This document shows, one piece after another, positions 49,100 through 60,599 of a DNA stretch of 64,000 nt. Below the pieces are notes generated by a model. The model was not told where the DNA came from, did no database searches, and was given only the letters and a program-made list of their open reading frames with translations. The position numbers were made by a program, and so were the translations under genes. Within the stretch, counting starts at the first letter, position 1. The number at the start of each line of letters is the position of its first letter. The DNA is from Rhizobium bangladeshense (GTDB lineage: Bacteria > Pseudomonadota > Alphaproteobacteria > Rhizobiales > Rhizobiaceae). Where the stretch lies: contig NZ_CP071612.1 in assembly GCF_017357245.1 (NCBI RefSeq), positions 685,001 to 749,000 of the forward strand. The letters run 5' to 3'.

Positions 49100-49336
49100 T
49101 CAGTGCCGGTTGGTGACGACGACCGGGATCAACAGGTCGCCCCAGTTGCCGTCGCCGCCGTGATGACGAGCCGAGCGCACCAGTTCGACAGAAACGCCGG
49201 CCTCGACGGCATTCATGACGGATTGGTTCAGCCGATGCAGGTCGTTGGCGAGCATGCGGATCGTCGTCTGCTGATCCTCGCTCATGCTGGATGCCTGCTC
49301 CTCGGCCCGTTCCCGGACGCGTGCGATGGATGCCAT
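49100..49336 (-). CDS. 78-residue conserved-type protein in operon with aceA
   Basis: MASIARVRERAEEQASSMSE begins a helical N-terminal half (QQTTIRMLANDLHRLNQSVM), followed by a short C-terminal part with GDLLIPVVVTNRH. GAGGAGGATAAG immediately before the ATG is one of the best ribosome sites in the window. It begins 21 bases after the aceA stop on the same strand, so it is co-transcribed. No membrane segment. Function unknown; the link to isocitrate lyase is by position only. Confidence 0.75.
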   Translation of the reverse strand: MASIARVRERAEEQASSMSEDQQTTIRMLANDLHRLNQSVMNAVEAGVSVELVRSARHHGGDGNWGDLLIPVVVTNRH

Positions 49337-49357
49337 GATCTTATCCTCCTCTTCTGG

Positions 49358-50647
49358 TTATTCCGCAGCCGGTTTGAACTGCGCATGTTCGGTTGAATCG
49401 TGCATCGCGGTGGTCGAGGACCTGCCGCCTGTGATGGCGAGCGACACGGCGTCGAAATAGCCGGTGCCGACCTCGCGCTGATGCTTGGTGGCGGTATAGC
49501 CGTTCGCCTCTGCGGCGAATTCGGCCTGCTGCAGCTCCGAATAGGCCGACATCTGCCGCTGCTTGTAGCCGCGCGCCAGCTCGTACATGCCGTAGTTCAG
49601 CTGGTGGAAGCCGGCCAGCGTGATGAACTGGAACTTGTATCCCATCGCGCCGAGCTCGCGCTGGAACCTTGCGATTGTCGCCTCGTCGAGATTTTTCTTC
49701 CAGTTGAACGAAGGCGAGCAATTATAGGCGAGCAGCTTGCCGGGATGGACCTTGTGCACACCTTCGGCAAAACGACGCGCCTGTTCGAGATCCGGCTTGG
49801 AGGTCTCGCACCAGATCAGGTCGCAATGCGGCGCATAGGCCACGGCACGGGCGATGCAAGGCTCTATGCCGTTTCTGACCTGGTAAAAGCCTTCGACCGT
49901 GCGCCCGGCATCATAGTCGACGAAGGGCTGGTCGCGCTCATCGATATCCGATGTCAAAAGCTTTGCCGCTTCCGCATCGGTGCGGGCGATGACCAGCGTC
50001 GCGACGCCCATCACGTCGGCGGCGAGCCGAGCGGCGTCGAGATTGCGGATATGGGCGGCCGTCGGGATGAGAACCTTGCCGCCGAGATGGCCGCATTTCT
50101 TCTCCGAAGCGAGCTGGTCCTCGAAATGGACGCCTGCTGCACCCGCCTCGATATAGGCCTTCATGATCTCGAAGGCGTTGAGCGCCCCGCCGAAACCGGC
50201 TTCCGCATCGGCAACGATCGGCGCAAACCAGGTGTCGACGGAGAGGCCGTTGCCTTCGGCGGTCTCGATCTGATCGGCGCGCTGCAGCGTGCGGTTGATG
50301 CGCTTTGCAAGTTCCGGCCCGGCATTGGCGGGATAAAGCGACTGGTCGGGATACATCGCCGATGCAGTATTGGCGTCGGCCGCCACCTGCCAGCCGGAGA
50401 GGTAGATCGCCTTCAGCCCGGCGCGCACCATCTGCATGGCCTGATTGCCGGAGAGCGCGCCGAGCGCGTTGACGAAGTCCTCCTTATGGATGAGCTGCCA
50501 CAAGCGATCCGCGCCCATTTCGGCGAGCGTATGGCTGAGCGCCACCGATCCTCTCAGCCGCTGCACGTCAGCGGCCGAATAGGGCCTCTCGATACCGTCG
50601 AAGCGGCCCGCTGGTGCGTTTCGGACAAGCTTGTAAAAATCGGTCAT
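49358..50647 (-). CDS. aceA: Isocitrate lyase AceA
   Basis: 429 residues. The active-site motif [10 protein letters not shown] is present with the catalytic Cys, as is the phosphoenolpyruvate-mutase-type barrel ([33 protein letters not shown]). It splits isocitrate to succinate and glyoxylate, allowing growth on acetate, acetoacetate and fatty acids. No malate synthase gene is in the window. Divergent from the ScfR-like regulator with 192 bases between; AGGAGAG stands before the ATG (minus strand). Acetoacetyl-CoA synthetase 8 kb away makes acetyl units for the same pathway. Confidence 0.96.
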   Translation of the reverse strand: MTDFYKLVRNAPAGRFDGIERPYSAADVQRLRGSVALSHTLAEMGADRLWQLIHKEDFVNALGALSGNQAMQMVRAGLKAIYLSGWQVAADANTASAMYPDQSLYPANAGPELAKRINRTLQRADQIETAEGNGLSVDTWFAPIVADAEAGFGGALNAFEIMKAYIEAGAAGVHFEDQLASEKKCGHLGGKVLIPTAAHIRNLDAARLAADVMGVATLVIARTDAEAAKLLTSDIDERDQPFVDYDAGRTVEGFYQVRNGIEPCIARAVAYAPHCDLIWCETSKPDLEQARRFAEGVHKVHPGKLLAYNCSPSFNWKKNLDEATIARFQRELGAMGYKFQFITLAGFHQLNYGMYELARGYKQRQMSAYSELQQAEFAAEANGYTATKHQREVGTGYFDAVSLAITGGRSSTTAMHDSTEHAQFKPAAE

Positions 50648-50687
50648 GTTGCTCTCCTAAGCTGAAAACCGTTACCGGATGAATGAA

Positions 50688-50806
50688 TGACAAAATTGAC
50701 AATTTGCGCGGTTATAGCCAGGAAAACCTTTGATTTTGGGGCGGGAAAGAGGTTAAGATGACGAGGATTGACAGAGGGGCGCTGTGAATTTGTAAAATTT
50801 TGTAAA
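50688..50806. promoter_or_regulatory. Shared aceA/regulator control region with repeated motifs
   Basis: AAATTGACAATTT at 50693-50705 is an inverted repeat around a single base, just upstream of aceA. TTTGTAAA at 50789-50796 is repeated at 50799-50806, one helical turn apart, just upstream of the regulator gene. These are candidate sites for the ScfR/RamB-like regulator on both promoters. Confidence 0.55.
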
Positions 50807-50839
50807 TAGAACGCTCCTCGTCTTTGTCAAAGGTGTGAC

Positions 50840-52249
50840 ATGGCGGAACGGAAGATCTTCGCAGGTCCTAAGCTTCGGCGCATCCGCAATGCGCTGGCGC
50901 TGACTCAGACCGCGATGGCAGAGGCTCTGGAGATTTCGCCCTCCTACCTGAACCTCATCGAGCGCAACCAGCGGCCATTGACAGTGCAGCTCCTGCTGAA
51001 GCTCGCGGCCGTCTACCGGGTCGATCTGGAGGAGTTGCGGGGGCAGACCGGCGGCAGTCTCGGCCAGCTGAAGGAGGTCTTCGCCGACCCGCTGCTGTCA
51101 GGCGAGCTGCCGGGCGATCAGGAATTGGTGGAGGTGGCCGAGGCGGCGCCGAATGCCGCAAGCGGCATGATCAAGCTCTATCGCGCCTACAGGGAACAGG
51201 CAGCCCGGCTGTCCGATCTAACGGCGCTGATGGTGGCCGAGGGGCATGCGCCCGTTGCGGCCGGCCGGCTGCCGCTGGACGAACTGCGCGAGACGTTGGA
51301 GCGCCGATCGGGCTATTTTGGGCGGATCGAGACAGCGGCGGAAGCCTTTGCTGCGACGTTGCCCGGCGGCCTCGATCTTGCGGCGGGGCTGAAGGACTGG
51401 CTGCGCGCCGAACGCGGCATTGCGGTGCGCGTCCTGCCCGTACACGTCATGCCGGATCTGCGCCGCCGTTTCGACCGTCATTCGATGCGGCTTTTCATCT
51501 CGGAACGGCTGTCGCCGGCCGATCGTGCGCACGAGATATCAGTCGAGGCAGCGACCCTTGCTTTGCTGTCGGCCATCGATGCCGAGCTCGATGATCTCTC
51601 GCTTTCCTCCGCCGAGGCGCGTCGCATCGCCCGCTTCGAGCTTGCCCGCATTGCGGCCTTGGCGCTGGCAATGCCCTATGAAGCCTTCCTTTCGGCAGCC
51701 AAGGCGACTCATTACGACATCGATATTCTTCGCGCACGTTTCGGCGTCTCCTTCGGCCATGCGGCAACGCGTCTGACGATGCTGCAGCGACCCGGGGCGG
51801 CAGCCATCCCCTTCTTCCTGGTCGAGATCGATGCGGCCGGCCACCGGCTGCGGCGCGCCGGCGCCCAGGGCTTTCCGCAGGCTCGTTTCGGCGGCGGCTG
51901 TCCAAAGCTCAATATCCACGCCGCCTTCCTGCAACCGGGCCAGATTCTCGCCGAGACGGTCGTCATGCCTGATGGCGCATCCTTCCTGACGGTTGCCCGA
52001 ACCCTGGAGGGGCCGAGCGTCGAATTCGGAGAAAGGATCAGGCGCACCGCGATTCTGGTCGGCTGCGATGCCGCCCTCGCAGATGGCACGGTCTACGGGC
52101 AGGCGGCGGCGCTCGACCCGGTTGCGATCGGGCCGGCCTGTCGGCTTTGCGAGCGGCGCGGTTGCCTTTCCCGCGCCGAGCCGCCGGTAACGCGACCGCT
52201 CGGGCTCGACGAGATGGTGGCGGGCCTTAGCGCCTTCGACTTCCGGTGA
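50840..52249 (+). CDS. XRE-family regulator of short-chain acyl metabolism, ScfR/RamB-like
   Basis: 469 residues. The N-terminal helix-turn-helix (about 9-66: LRRIRNALALTQTAMAEALE, SPSYLNLIERNQRPLTV) is followed by an ImmA/IrrE-like middle domain (about 180-300, without a clear zinc HEXXH motif) and a Cys-rich end (GPACRLCERRGCLSRAEPP). This plan is that of RamB, which controls isocitrate lyase in mycobacteria and corynebacteria, and of proteins called short-chain fatty acyl regulators. Divergent placement from aceA supports the same job here. Confidence 0.88.
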   Translation: MAERKIFAGPKLRRIRNALALTQTAMAEALEISPSYLNLIERNQRPLTVQLLLKLAAVYRVDLEELRGQTGGSLGQLKEVFADPLLSGELPGDQELVEVAEAAPNAASGMIKLYRAYREQAARLSDLTALMVAEGHAPVAAGRLPLDELRETLERRSGYFGRIETAAEAFAATLPGGLDLAAGLKDWLRAERGIAVRVLPVHVMPDLRRRFDRHSMRLFISERLSPADRAHEISVEAATLALLSAIDAELDDLSLSSAEARRIARFELARIAALALAMPYEAFLSAAKATHYDIDILRARFGVSFGHAATRLTMLQRPGAAAIPFFLVEIDAAGHRLRRAGAQGFPQARFGGGCPKLNIHAAFLQPGQILAETVVMPDGASFLTVARTLEGPSVEFGERIRRTAILVGCDAALADGTVYGQAAALDPVAIGPACRLCERRGCLSRAEPPVTRPLGLDEMVAGLSAFDFR

Positions 52250-52375
52250 TTGTGAAATGATTGAAGGCGCATTTTTTGCGCTTGTGGGCTTAGAAATTCC
52301 TTCTTAGTCTGCGGGCAAAACCAGAGGGAAAAGATGTCCGCGGATGCGGGCTCTTCGAACAAAACAGGAGAAATC

Positions 52376-53473
52376 ATGAGGTCAACCATCGCAACCGTGA
52401 CGGCCGTCGCCATTGCCGCGCTCCTTACCGCCGCGCCGGCCGTTGCGCAGGAGCGCGTCGTCAACGTCTACAACTGGTCGGATTATATCGACGACAGCAT
52501 CCTTGCTGATTTCACCAAGGAAACCGGCATCAAGGTCGTCTACGACACTTTCGATTCGAACGAGACGGTGGAAACCAAGCTGCTTGCCGGTGGCACCGGT
52601 TATGACGTCGTCGTTCCCACGGCCGACTTCCTGCAGCGACAGATCCAGGCCGGCGTCTTCCAGAAACTCGACAAGTCGAAGCTGCCGAACATTTCCAACA
52701 TGTGGGACGTAATCCAACAGCGTACAGCTGCATATGATCCCGGCAACGAATATGCCGTCGACTACATGTGGGGGACCGATGGTATCGGCTATAACGTCAA
52801 GAAGGTCGCCGAAATCCTCGGGCCGGATGCCAAGCCCGGTCTCGAAGTGATTTTCGATCCGAAGGTCGCCCAAAAGTTCAAGGACTGCGGCATCTACGTA
52901 CTCGACACGCCAAAGGACGTCATGACCACGGCGCTGCGTTATCTCGGCCTCGATCCGAACTCCACCAAGGCCGAGGATTTCAAGAAGGTCGAGGAATTGC
53001 TGACTGCGGTGCGCCCCTATATCCGCAAGTTCCACTCGTCCGAATATATCAACGCCCTTGCCAATGGCGACATCTGCATTGCCTTCGGTTATTCCGGCGA
53101 CATGCTGCAGGCCCGCGACCGCGCAGCCGAAGCCAAGAATGGCGTCGAGGTCAATTATTCGATCCCCGTGCAGGGCGCCCAGATGTGGTTCGACATGATG
53201 GCGATCCCCGCCGATGCCAAGCATGTGGCCGAAGCGCATGAGTTCCTGAACTACCTGATGAGGCCCGAGGTCATCGCCAAGGCGAGCGACCACACTTTCT
53301 ATGCCAATGGCAACAAGGCCTCGCAGCAGTTCGTCAGCAAGGAAGTGCTGGAGGATCCGGCTATCTATCCAACCGAGGAGGTGATGAAGAACCTGTTCAC
53401 GGTAAAGCCATGGGACCCGAAGACTCAGCGCACGGCGACGCGGATCTGGACGAAGGTCGTCACCGGCCAGTAA
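52376..53473 (+). CDS. potF: Polyamine-type ABC transporter substrate-binding protein (PotF-like)
   Basis: 365 residues. Signal peptide MRSTIATVTAVAIAALLTAA (cleavage after VAQE). The mature N-terminus RVVNVYNWSDYIDDSILADF is the PotD/PotF signature, followed by KVVYDTFDSNETVETKLLAG and EYAVDYMWGTDGIGYNVKKV. It binds putrescine or a related polyamine in the periplasm. ATG 52376 is chosen for ACAGGAGAA before it and the signal peptide; an ORF start at 52334 has neither. First gene of a four-gene operon. Confidence 0.9.
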   Translation: MRSTIATVTAVAIAALLTAAPAVAQERVVNVYNWSDYIDDSILADFTKETGIKVVYDTFDSNETVETKLLAGGTGYDVVVPTADFLQRQIQAGVFQKLDKSKLPNISNMWDVIQQRTAAYDPGNEYAVDYMWGTDGIGYNVKKVAEILGPDAKPGLEVIFDPKVAQKFKDCGIYVLDTPKDVMTTALRYLGLDPNSTKAEDFKKVEELLTAVRPYIRKFHSSEYINALANGDICIAFGYSGDMLQARDRAAEAKNGVEVNYSIPVQGAQMWFDMMAIPADAKHVAEAHEFLNYLMRPEVIAKASDHTFYANGNKASQQFVSKEVLEDPAIYPTEEVMKNLFTVKPWDPKTQRTATRIWTKVVTGQ

Positions 53474-53482
53474 ATTGATGCC

Positions 53483-53508
53483 AGGCCCGGACGGAAACGT
53501 CCGGGCCT
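53483..53508 (+). terminator. Intercistronic hairpin between PotF-like and PotG-like genes
   Basis: A perfect 11-base-pair stem AGGCCCGGACG / CGTCCGGGCCT with a GAAA loop, 9 bases after the stop, followed by TT. It shares the AGGCCCGG core with the hairpin at 23272. Likely partial terminator or mRNA stabiliser within the operon. Confidence 0.7.
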
Positions 53509-53565
53509 TTCAGTTACCGGCCGGGGTGGGAGGCCGGCTGAAAACTTATATTCTCGGGGAATATT

Positions 53566-54708
53566 ATGAAATCTTTGGGCAATATCCGCCGCGCTTTCGC
53601 ACCCTGGACCGATCCGTCCGCAAAACCGTTCATTGCCTTCAAGAATGTCACCAAACGCTTCGGAAATTTCACCGCCGTCGATGATCTGTCGCTTGATATC
53701 TATCACCGCGAGTTCTTCGCGCTGCTCGGTGCGTCCGGCTGCGGAAAGTCGACGCTTCTGCGCATGCTTGCCGGCTTCGAACAGCCGAGTTCGGGCGAAA
53801 TCATCCTCGACGGCACCGATCTCGCCGGCACGCCGCCTTACAAGCGGCCGGTCAATATGATGTTTCAGTCCTACGCGCTTTTTCCGCATATGACCGTCGA
53901 GAAGAATATCGCCTTCGGCCTGAAGCAGGACGGCATGCCGAAGGACGAAATGGCCGAACGCGTGACGCAGATGCTGAAGCTCGTAAAGCTCGAGCAATTT
54001 GCTTCGCGCAAACCGAACCAGCTCTCCGGCGGCCAGCGCCAGCGCGTCGCGCTCGCCCGTTCCCTCGCCAAGCGTCCGAAAGTGCTGCTGCTCGACGAAC
54101 CGCTCGGCGCGCTCGACAAGAAGCTACGCGAGGAAACCCAGTTCGAACTGATGGACCTGCAGCAGACACTCGGTCTCACTTTCGTTGTGGTGACCCACGA
54201 TCAGGAAGAGGCGATGACCATGGCCGACCGCATCGCGGTCATGAGCCACGGCAAGGTCGTGCAGGTGGCAACGCCGGCCGAAATCTACGAGGCGCCGAAT
54301 TCCCGCTTCGTGGCTGACTTCATCGGAGACGTGAACATCTTCGACGGCAAGGTGACGACGTCAGGAAACGGGGCAGTCGAGGTCGCCGTCGAAAGCGGCT
54401 TCACGATCCGTACCGCTGCCACGGAGACGCCGGCGGTCGGCAATAGTGCCGGTTTTGCCATTCGCCCGGAAAAGATCCGCGTGACGCGCGCAGCACCCGC
54501 GAACGCCTCGGTCAACGCTGCCAAGGGTGAGATCTGGGATATCGCCTATCTTGGCGACATGACCGTTTTCCACATCAAGCTGCCGAGCGGAAAATTCGTC
54601 AGAGCCTCTTCCCTCAACGCGCAACGTTCCGTCGAAGACCCCTTCAGCTATGATCAGGACGTCTGGGTCTCCTTCGATGAGAATGGCGGCGTGCTGCTGA
54701 AGGACTGA
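53566..54708 (+). CDS. potG: Polyamine-type ABC transporter ATP-binding protein (PotG-like)
   Basis: 380 residues. Walker A GASGCGKST, Q-loop FQSYALFPHMTVEKNIAFGL, signature LSGGQRQRVALARS, Walker B VLLLDEPLGALD and VTHDQEEAMTMAD. The C-terminal TOBE domain (about 290-375) is of the PotA/PotG type. It drives polyamine uptake with PotH and PotI. ATG 53566 follows GGGGAAT. 4 bases separate it from potH. Confidence 0.93.
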   Translation: MKSLGNIRRAFAPWTDPSAKPFIAFKNVTKRFGNFTAVDDLSLDIYHREFFALLGASGCGKSTLLRMLAGFEQPSSGEIILDGTDLAGTPPYKRPVNMMFQSYALFPHMTVEKNIAFGLKQDGMPKDEMAERVTQMLKLVKLEQFASRKPNQLSGGQRQRVALARSLAKRPKVLLLDEPLGALDKKLREETQFELMDLQQTLGLTFVVVTHDQEEAMTMADRIAVMSHGKVVQVATPAEIYEAPNSRFVADFIGDVNIFDGKVTTSGNGAVEVAVESGFTIRTAATETPAVGNSAGFAIRPEKIRVTRAAPANASVNAAKGEIWDIAYLGDMTVFHIKLPSGKFVRASSLNAQRSVEDPFSYDQDVWVSFDENGGVLLKD

Positions 54709-54712
54709 GCCT

Positions 54713-55624
54713 ATGGAAACCGCCGCATCGCGCCTCTACAATCGCCTCGTCATCATCATTCCCTATGCTTGGCTGCTGCTTTTCTTTCTCGCGCCGTTCT
54801 TCATCGTCTTCCGCATCTCGCTGTCGACGACGGCAATCGCCATACCGCCATATGAGCCGGTCTTCTCTTTGGCCGACGGCTGGAGTGCTTTCTGGAGCAA
54901 GGTCGCAACTTTCTCCTTTGACAATTATAGCTACCTCATCGACGATCCGCTTTACTTCAACGCTTATCTCTCGAGCGTCATCATCGCGGCGGTCTCGACC
55001 TTCCTCATGCTTCTGATCGCCTATCCGATTGCCTATGGCATGGCGCAGGCGCCGCGCGGCATTCGCCCGACGCTTTTGATGCTCGTCATTCTGCCGTTCT
55101 GGACCAGCTTCCTGATCCGCGTCTATTCCTGGATTGCGATCTTGAAGCCCGAAGGACTGCTGAACCAGCTTCTCCTGTCTCTGCATATGATCGACAGCCC
55201 GCTGATCATTCTCAACACCACCACCGCCGTTTATATCGGGATCGTCTATTCCTATCTGCCCTTTATGGTGCTGCCGCTCTATGCGGCGCTCGAAAAAATG
55301 GACGGCACGCTGATCGAGGCAGCGCAGGATCTCGGCTGCACGCCGATTCAGGCTTTCTGGCGCGTCACCTTCCCGCTGTCGATCCCGGGTGTGATTGCCG
55401 GCTGCATGCTGGTCTTCATCCCCGCCGTCGGCGAGTTCGTCATTCCCGATCTTCTCGGCGGTTCGCAGACGCTAATGATCGGCAAGACGCTCTGGAACGA
55501 ATTCAATGCCAACAGGGACTGGCCGGTTTCCTCGGCGGTCGCGACCATCCTGCTCATGATCCTGGTCATTCCGATCGTCTTCTTCCAGAATGCGCAAGCC
55601 AAGGCCGAAGAGCGGGGGAGATAG
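54713..55624 (+). CDS. potH: Polyamine-type ABC transporter permease (PotH-like)
   Basis: 303 residues with six membrane helices. The EAA loop is LEKMDGTLIEAAQDLGCTPI, and the conserved PotB/PotH end carries FVIPDLLGGSQTLMIGKTLW. AAGGACTGAG before ATG 54713 includes the end of potG. Pairs with PotI. Confidence 0.92.
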   Translation: METAASRLYNRLVIIIPYAWLLLFFLAPFFIVFRISLSTTAIAIPPYEPVFSLADGWSAFWSKVATFSFDNYSYLIDDPLYFNAYLSSVIIAAVSTFLMLLIAYPIAYGMAQAPRGIRPTLLMLVILPFWTSFLIRVYSWIAILKPEGLLNQLLLSLHMIDSPLIILNTTTAVYIGIVYSYLPFMVLPLYAALEKMDGTLIEAAQDLGCTPIQAFWRVTFPLSIPGVIAGCMLVFIPAVGEFVIPDLLGGSQTLMIGKTLWNEFNANRDWPVSSAVATILLMILVIPIVFFQNAQAKAEERGR

Positions 55625-55626
55625 CC

Positions 55627-56442
55627 ATGCTGAGGTGGACCCGTTTCAACATCATCTCCGTCGCGCTCGGCTTTGCATTCCTCTATCTGCCGATCGTGCT
55701 GCTGGTGGTCTTTTCCTTCAACGAATCGAAGCTCGTCACCGTCTGGGGCGGCTTCTCGACGAAATGGTATGTGTCGCTGCTGTCGAACCAGGCCCTGCTC
55801 GACGCCGCCTGGGTGACGATCCGCGTCGGTCTGCTGTCGGCCACCTTCGCAACCATCCTCGGCACCATGGCGGCGCTGACGCTGGTGCGCTATACGCGCT
55901 TTCGCGGCCGGATGCTCTTTTCAGGCATGGTCTATGCGCCACTCGTCATGCCCGAAGTCATTACCGGTCTCTCGCTGTTGCTGCTCTTCGTGGCGATCGG
56001 CCTCGACCGCGGCTTCTGGACCATCACGCTTGCGCATACGACGCTGACCATGTGCTTCGTCGCCGTCGTCGTGCAATCACGGCTCTTAAGCTTCGATCAA
56101 TCGATCGAGGAAGCCGCGCAGGATCTCGGCGCGCCGCCGGTGCGGACCTTCTTCGAGATCACGCTGCCGATCATCTCCCCGGCGGTGTTTTCCGGCTGGA
56201 TCCTGGCTTTCACGCTGTCGCTGGATGACCTGGTGATTGCAAGTTTCACCTCAGGCCCGGGCGCAACCACCCTGCCGATGAAGATCTATAGCCAGGTGCG
56301 CCTTGGAGTGACGCCCGAGATCAACGCGATCTGCACGATCCTGATCGCCATCGTCGCGCTCGGCGTTATCTGCGCATCCGTGGTCACCAAGCGGCGCGAA
56401 GTGCAGCGCGAGCGCGACGAGCGCGCCGCCGCCGGCGCCTGA
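55627..56442 (+). CDS. potI: Polyamine-type ABC transporter permease (PotI-like)
   Basis: 271 residues with six membrane helices. The EAA loop is FDQSIEEAAQDLGAPPVRTF, and LSLDDLVIASFTSGPGATTL is typical of PotC/PotI. It starts 2 bases after potH and ends the operon; the convergent AsmA gene ends 13 bases later. Confidence 0.92.
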   Translation: MLRWTRFNIISVALGFAFLYLPIVLLVVFSFNESKLVTVWGGFSTKWYVSLLSNQALLDAAWVTIRVGLLSATFATILGTMAALTLVRYTRFRGRMLFSGMVYAPLVMPEVITGLSLLLLFVAIGLDRGFWTITLAHTTLTMCFVAVVVQSRLLSFDQSIEEAAQDLGAPPVRTFFEITLPIISPAVFSGWILAFTLSLDDLVIASFTSGPGATTLPMKIYSQVRLGVTPEINAICTILIAIVALGVICASVVTKRREVQRERDERAAAGA

Positions 56443-56454
56443 CCAGGAAAGTCT

Positions 56455-58347
56455 CTACGGCGCGTGCGGCGTGCCGCCAAAAAGCGGGACCGGCGAGATG
56501 ACCGGGTTCGGCCATGAGCCGCCGACGAAGAACGGCAGAAGCGGCAGCTCCGCCGCCTTGGCTGGATCGGTCGCCTCCAGCGATCCGGACAGCGCCAGTC
56601 CGTTGGATTGATAGGTGATGACGCCGGAAAGTGTCAGCGTCTGCGCTGGTCCGGCGATATTCGCGTCGTGGATCTCGGCCGAACCGTTGGCAAAATCGGC
56701 CCGGAGATCCAGTCGGTTGAAGGTAAAGGCGCCGCTCGCCGCTGCGCTCAGCGGAAAGAACGGCTTTTCTGCGGCCTGTGTCCTGAGCGCGCCGGCATCG
56801 ATGCCCGGGATCGTCCCCTCTTTCGTCCAGAAGTGCAGCTTGCCGGTGACGTCGGCAGGACCGGTCGTCCAGATCGCTTTCGGCGACTGCAGCTCGAGAT
56901 CGAGCGATCCGGTCGCAAGCGGCAAAGGTCCCTTGAGCTGCAGGCGCTCGGCAAGGCCAGCGAAGTCGGCATCGCGGATCGACAACTGCAGCTTGCCACC
57001 GCCGTCGAAGTCGCGCCGCGTCGCCTCCAGATGCGCCGTCATTTCGCCGCCTTCAAAAGCGCTGTCGCCGATATCGAATTTCGCTTCGCCGCCGGTAACG
57101 ATCATGCTGGCGCCGACATCGGAAAGCTCGAAGCGGCCCATCTCAGCGCGCCGCGCCGAAAGCCTGACGTCGACGTCGAGCAGTTGCAGCGGCTCGCTGA
57201 TGCCGTTGGAGAGTCCCTCCGCCTCACCGGCCGCCAATCTCAATGCGAAAGCGTCGAGGAATGGTTTCAGGTTCATCTGGTCGAAGGCGAGCGTGCCGCC
57301 GATCTTCGGCCGTCTGCCGGCCGTGGTCGAAAGGTCCATCACGCCGGTGGCGCTCGCCTCGTTCAGCGACAGGCTGAGATCGTTGAAACGCAGCCCGCTG
57401 CCCGACGACATGATGTTGGATTCCAGCGAGGCGCTCTTCAGCGTTCCGACGCCGGGGACCGATCTGCCCGACCATGTCAGAAACGCCGGCACATCGGGAA
57501 TGTTGACGGCGATATTGCCGGAAAGAGCCGAAAGGCTGGCGATGCTGGCGATCCCTTGAAAACGCGCCGTCAGCAGGCTTGACGTCAGCGACGTGCGCGT
57601 CTCGGCGCTCCTGCCGGCAAAGGCAAGCAGCGGCTGGCGCGAGGCGAAATCGACCTTAAGGTCCACGCCGTTGATGCGGGCGATGACGACCGCCGAGATC
57701 GCGTCCGAGAGCCGCGGCCAGGCGATGTCGGCCGTGACGCTGTCGAGATTGTAAGTCTTGGCGCTCTTGACGTCGGTAACGGCAAGCGTGCCGTCCTCGA
57801 TGGTCACCGCACCGATCTCGGCGTCGAGAGCGGGATCCAGCACCTCCGCGCCGTTTTCGTAGCGCACGCCGCTGATCGCGCGCGCAAGCAGGCCTGCGTA
57901 ACTCCAGTCGATCAGGCCATTCTCGTCACGCGTCAGCGCCAGTTTGGGCCGCAGCAGATGGAACTCGTGAAAGCTCGTCCGGCCTCTGAGCGCATCGATA
58001 AGGCTGAAATCCGCCGAGAGGCTTTCAATACTGCCGAGCAGCTTGTCGCCGCTTTCGCGAGGTTGGCCGATGGTGACCTGGTTGAGCGTGATGCGCGGCG
58101 TCGGCCAGAATTCGAGGACCGGATCGCCCTTGATCTCGGCATGATAACCTGTCCATTTCGACAGCGCATCCTCGATGCCGGAGCGCACGAAACCGGTCGT
58201 GATGAGATAGGGCGCTGCGACCCTGAGGGCCACGAACAGCGCAAGCGCAACCAGCAGAAGCAGCGTCGAGACGCGGGCGAAGGCCGGCAGCCAGCGCGAA
58301 ACAGGCCCGATCTTCCTGCGCCACCTGCGATGTCTAGACGTACTCAT
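56455..58347 (-). CDS. AsmA-family membrane-anchored protein
   Basis: 630 residues. A basic N-terminus, one membrane helix (about 26-46, VSTLLLLVALALFVALRVAA) and a long periplasmic part of beta-strand repeats. The AsmA start is clear (GYHAEIKGDPVLEFWPTPRI, TLNQVTIGQPR), as is the C-terminal AsmA_2-type part with GVITYQSNGLALSGSLEATD. AsmA-like proteins are thought to bridge the envelope and move phospholipids to the outer membrane. Single gene; a Rhizobium repeat lies upstream. Confidence 0.88.
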   Translation of the reverse strand: MSTSRHRRWRRKIGPVSRWLPAFARVSTLLLLVALALFVALRVAAPYLITTGFVRSGIEDALSKWTGYHAEIKGDPVLEFWPTPRITLNQVTIGQPRESGDKLLGSIESLSADFSLIDALRGRTSFHEFHLLRPKLALTRDENGLIDWSYAGLLARAISGVRYENGAEVLDPALDAEIGAVTIEDGTLAVTDVKSAKTYNLDSVTADIAWPRLSDAISAVVIARINGVDLKVDFASRQPLLAFAGRSAETRTSLTSSLLTARFQGIASIASLSALSGNIAVNIPDVPAFLTWSGRSVPGVGTLKSASLESNIMSSGSGLRFNDLSLSLNEASATGVMDLSTTAGRRPKIGGTLAFDQMNLKPFLDAFALRLAAGEAEGLSNGISEPLQLLDVDVRLSARRAEMGRFELSDVGASMIVTGGEAKFDIGDSAFEGGEMTAHLEATRRDFDGGGKLQLSIRDADFAGLAERLQLKGPLPLATGSLDLELQSPKAIWTTGPADVTGKLHFWTKEGTIPGIDAGALRTQAAEKPFFPLSAAASGAFTFNRLDLRADFANGSAEIHDANIAGPAQTLTLSGVITYQSNGLALSGSLEATDPAKAAELPLLPFFVGGSWPNPVISPVPLFGGTPHAP

Positions 58348-58417
58348 GATCTCCGCCGGTTACCCCTTATGCGCCGATTTCGCCCGATATATGAAATATC
58401 GGGCCTATGCAAATCCA

Positions 58418-58495
58418 ATGCATGTCGCCTTGAAGTGTGCAGCGGTTCCGGAACGACGACACGCATCAAGACGAAGAGCTGAACCGCGTCCGACG
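58418..58495. repeat. Rhizobium-type palindromic repeat between AsmA and AACS genes
   Basis: Arms GCGGTTC (58442-58448) and GAACCGC (58481-58487) enclose a spacer with GAAGAGCT. The element resembles the second module at 34343-34379 and common Rhizobium intergenic repeats with TGCATGTCGCC and a GCGGTT arm. It lies in the divergent gap of 240 bases. Confidence 0.6.
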
Positions 58496-58587
58496 AATCT
58501 GGTTTGGCGCGGCCTTTGATCGGGCAGTTGCGCACTTTATAATGCAATGCAGCATGATATAAAGACGGCATTGGGGAGGAGGAATGA

Positions 58588-60540
<1,953 letters not shown>

Positions 60541-60599
60541 TAAGAAATTGTAAACTACAAGCTTTCACCATTCAGCAATCCACTGTGATGGAAACCTTT

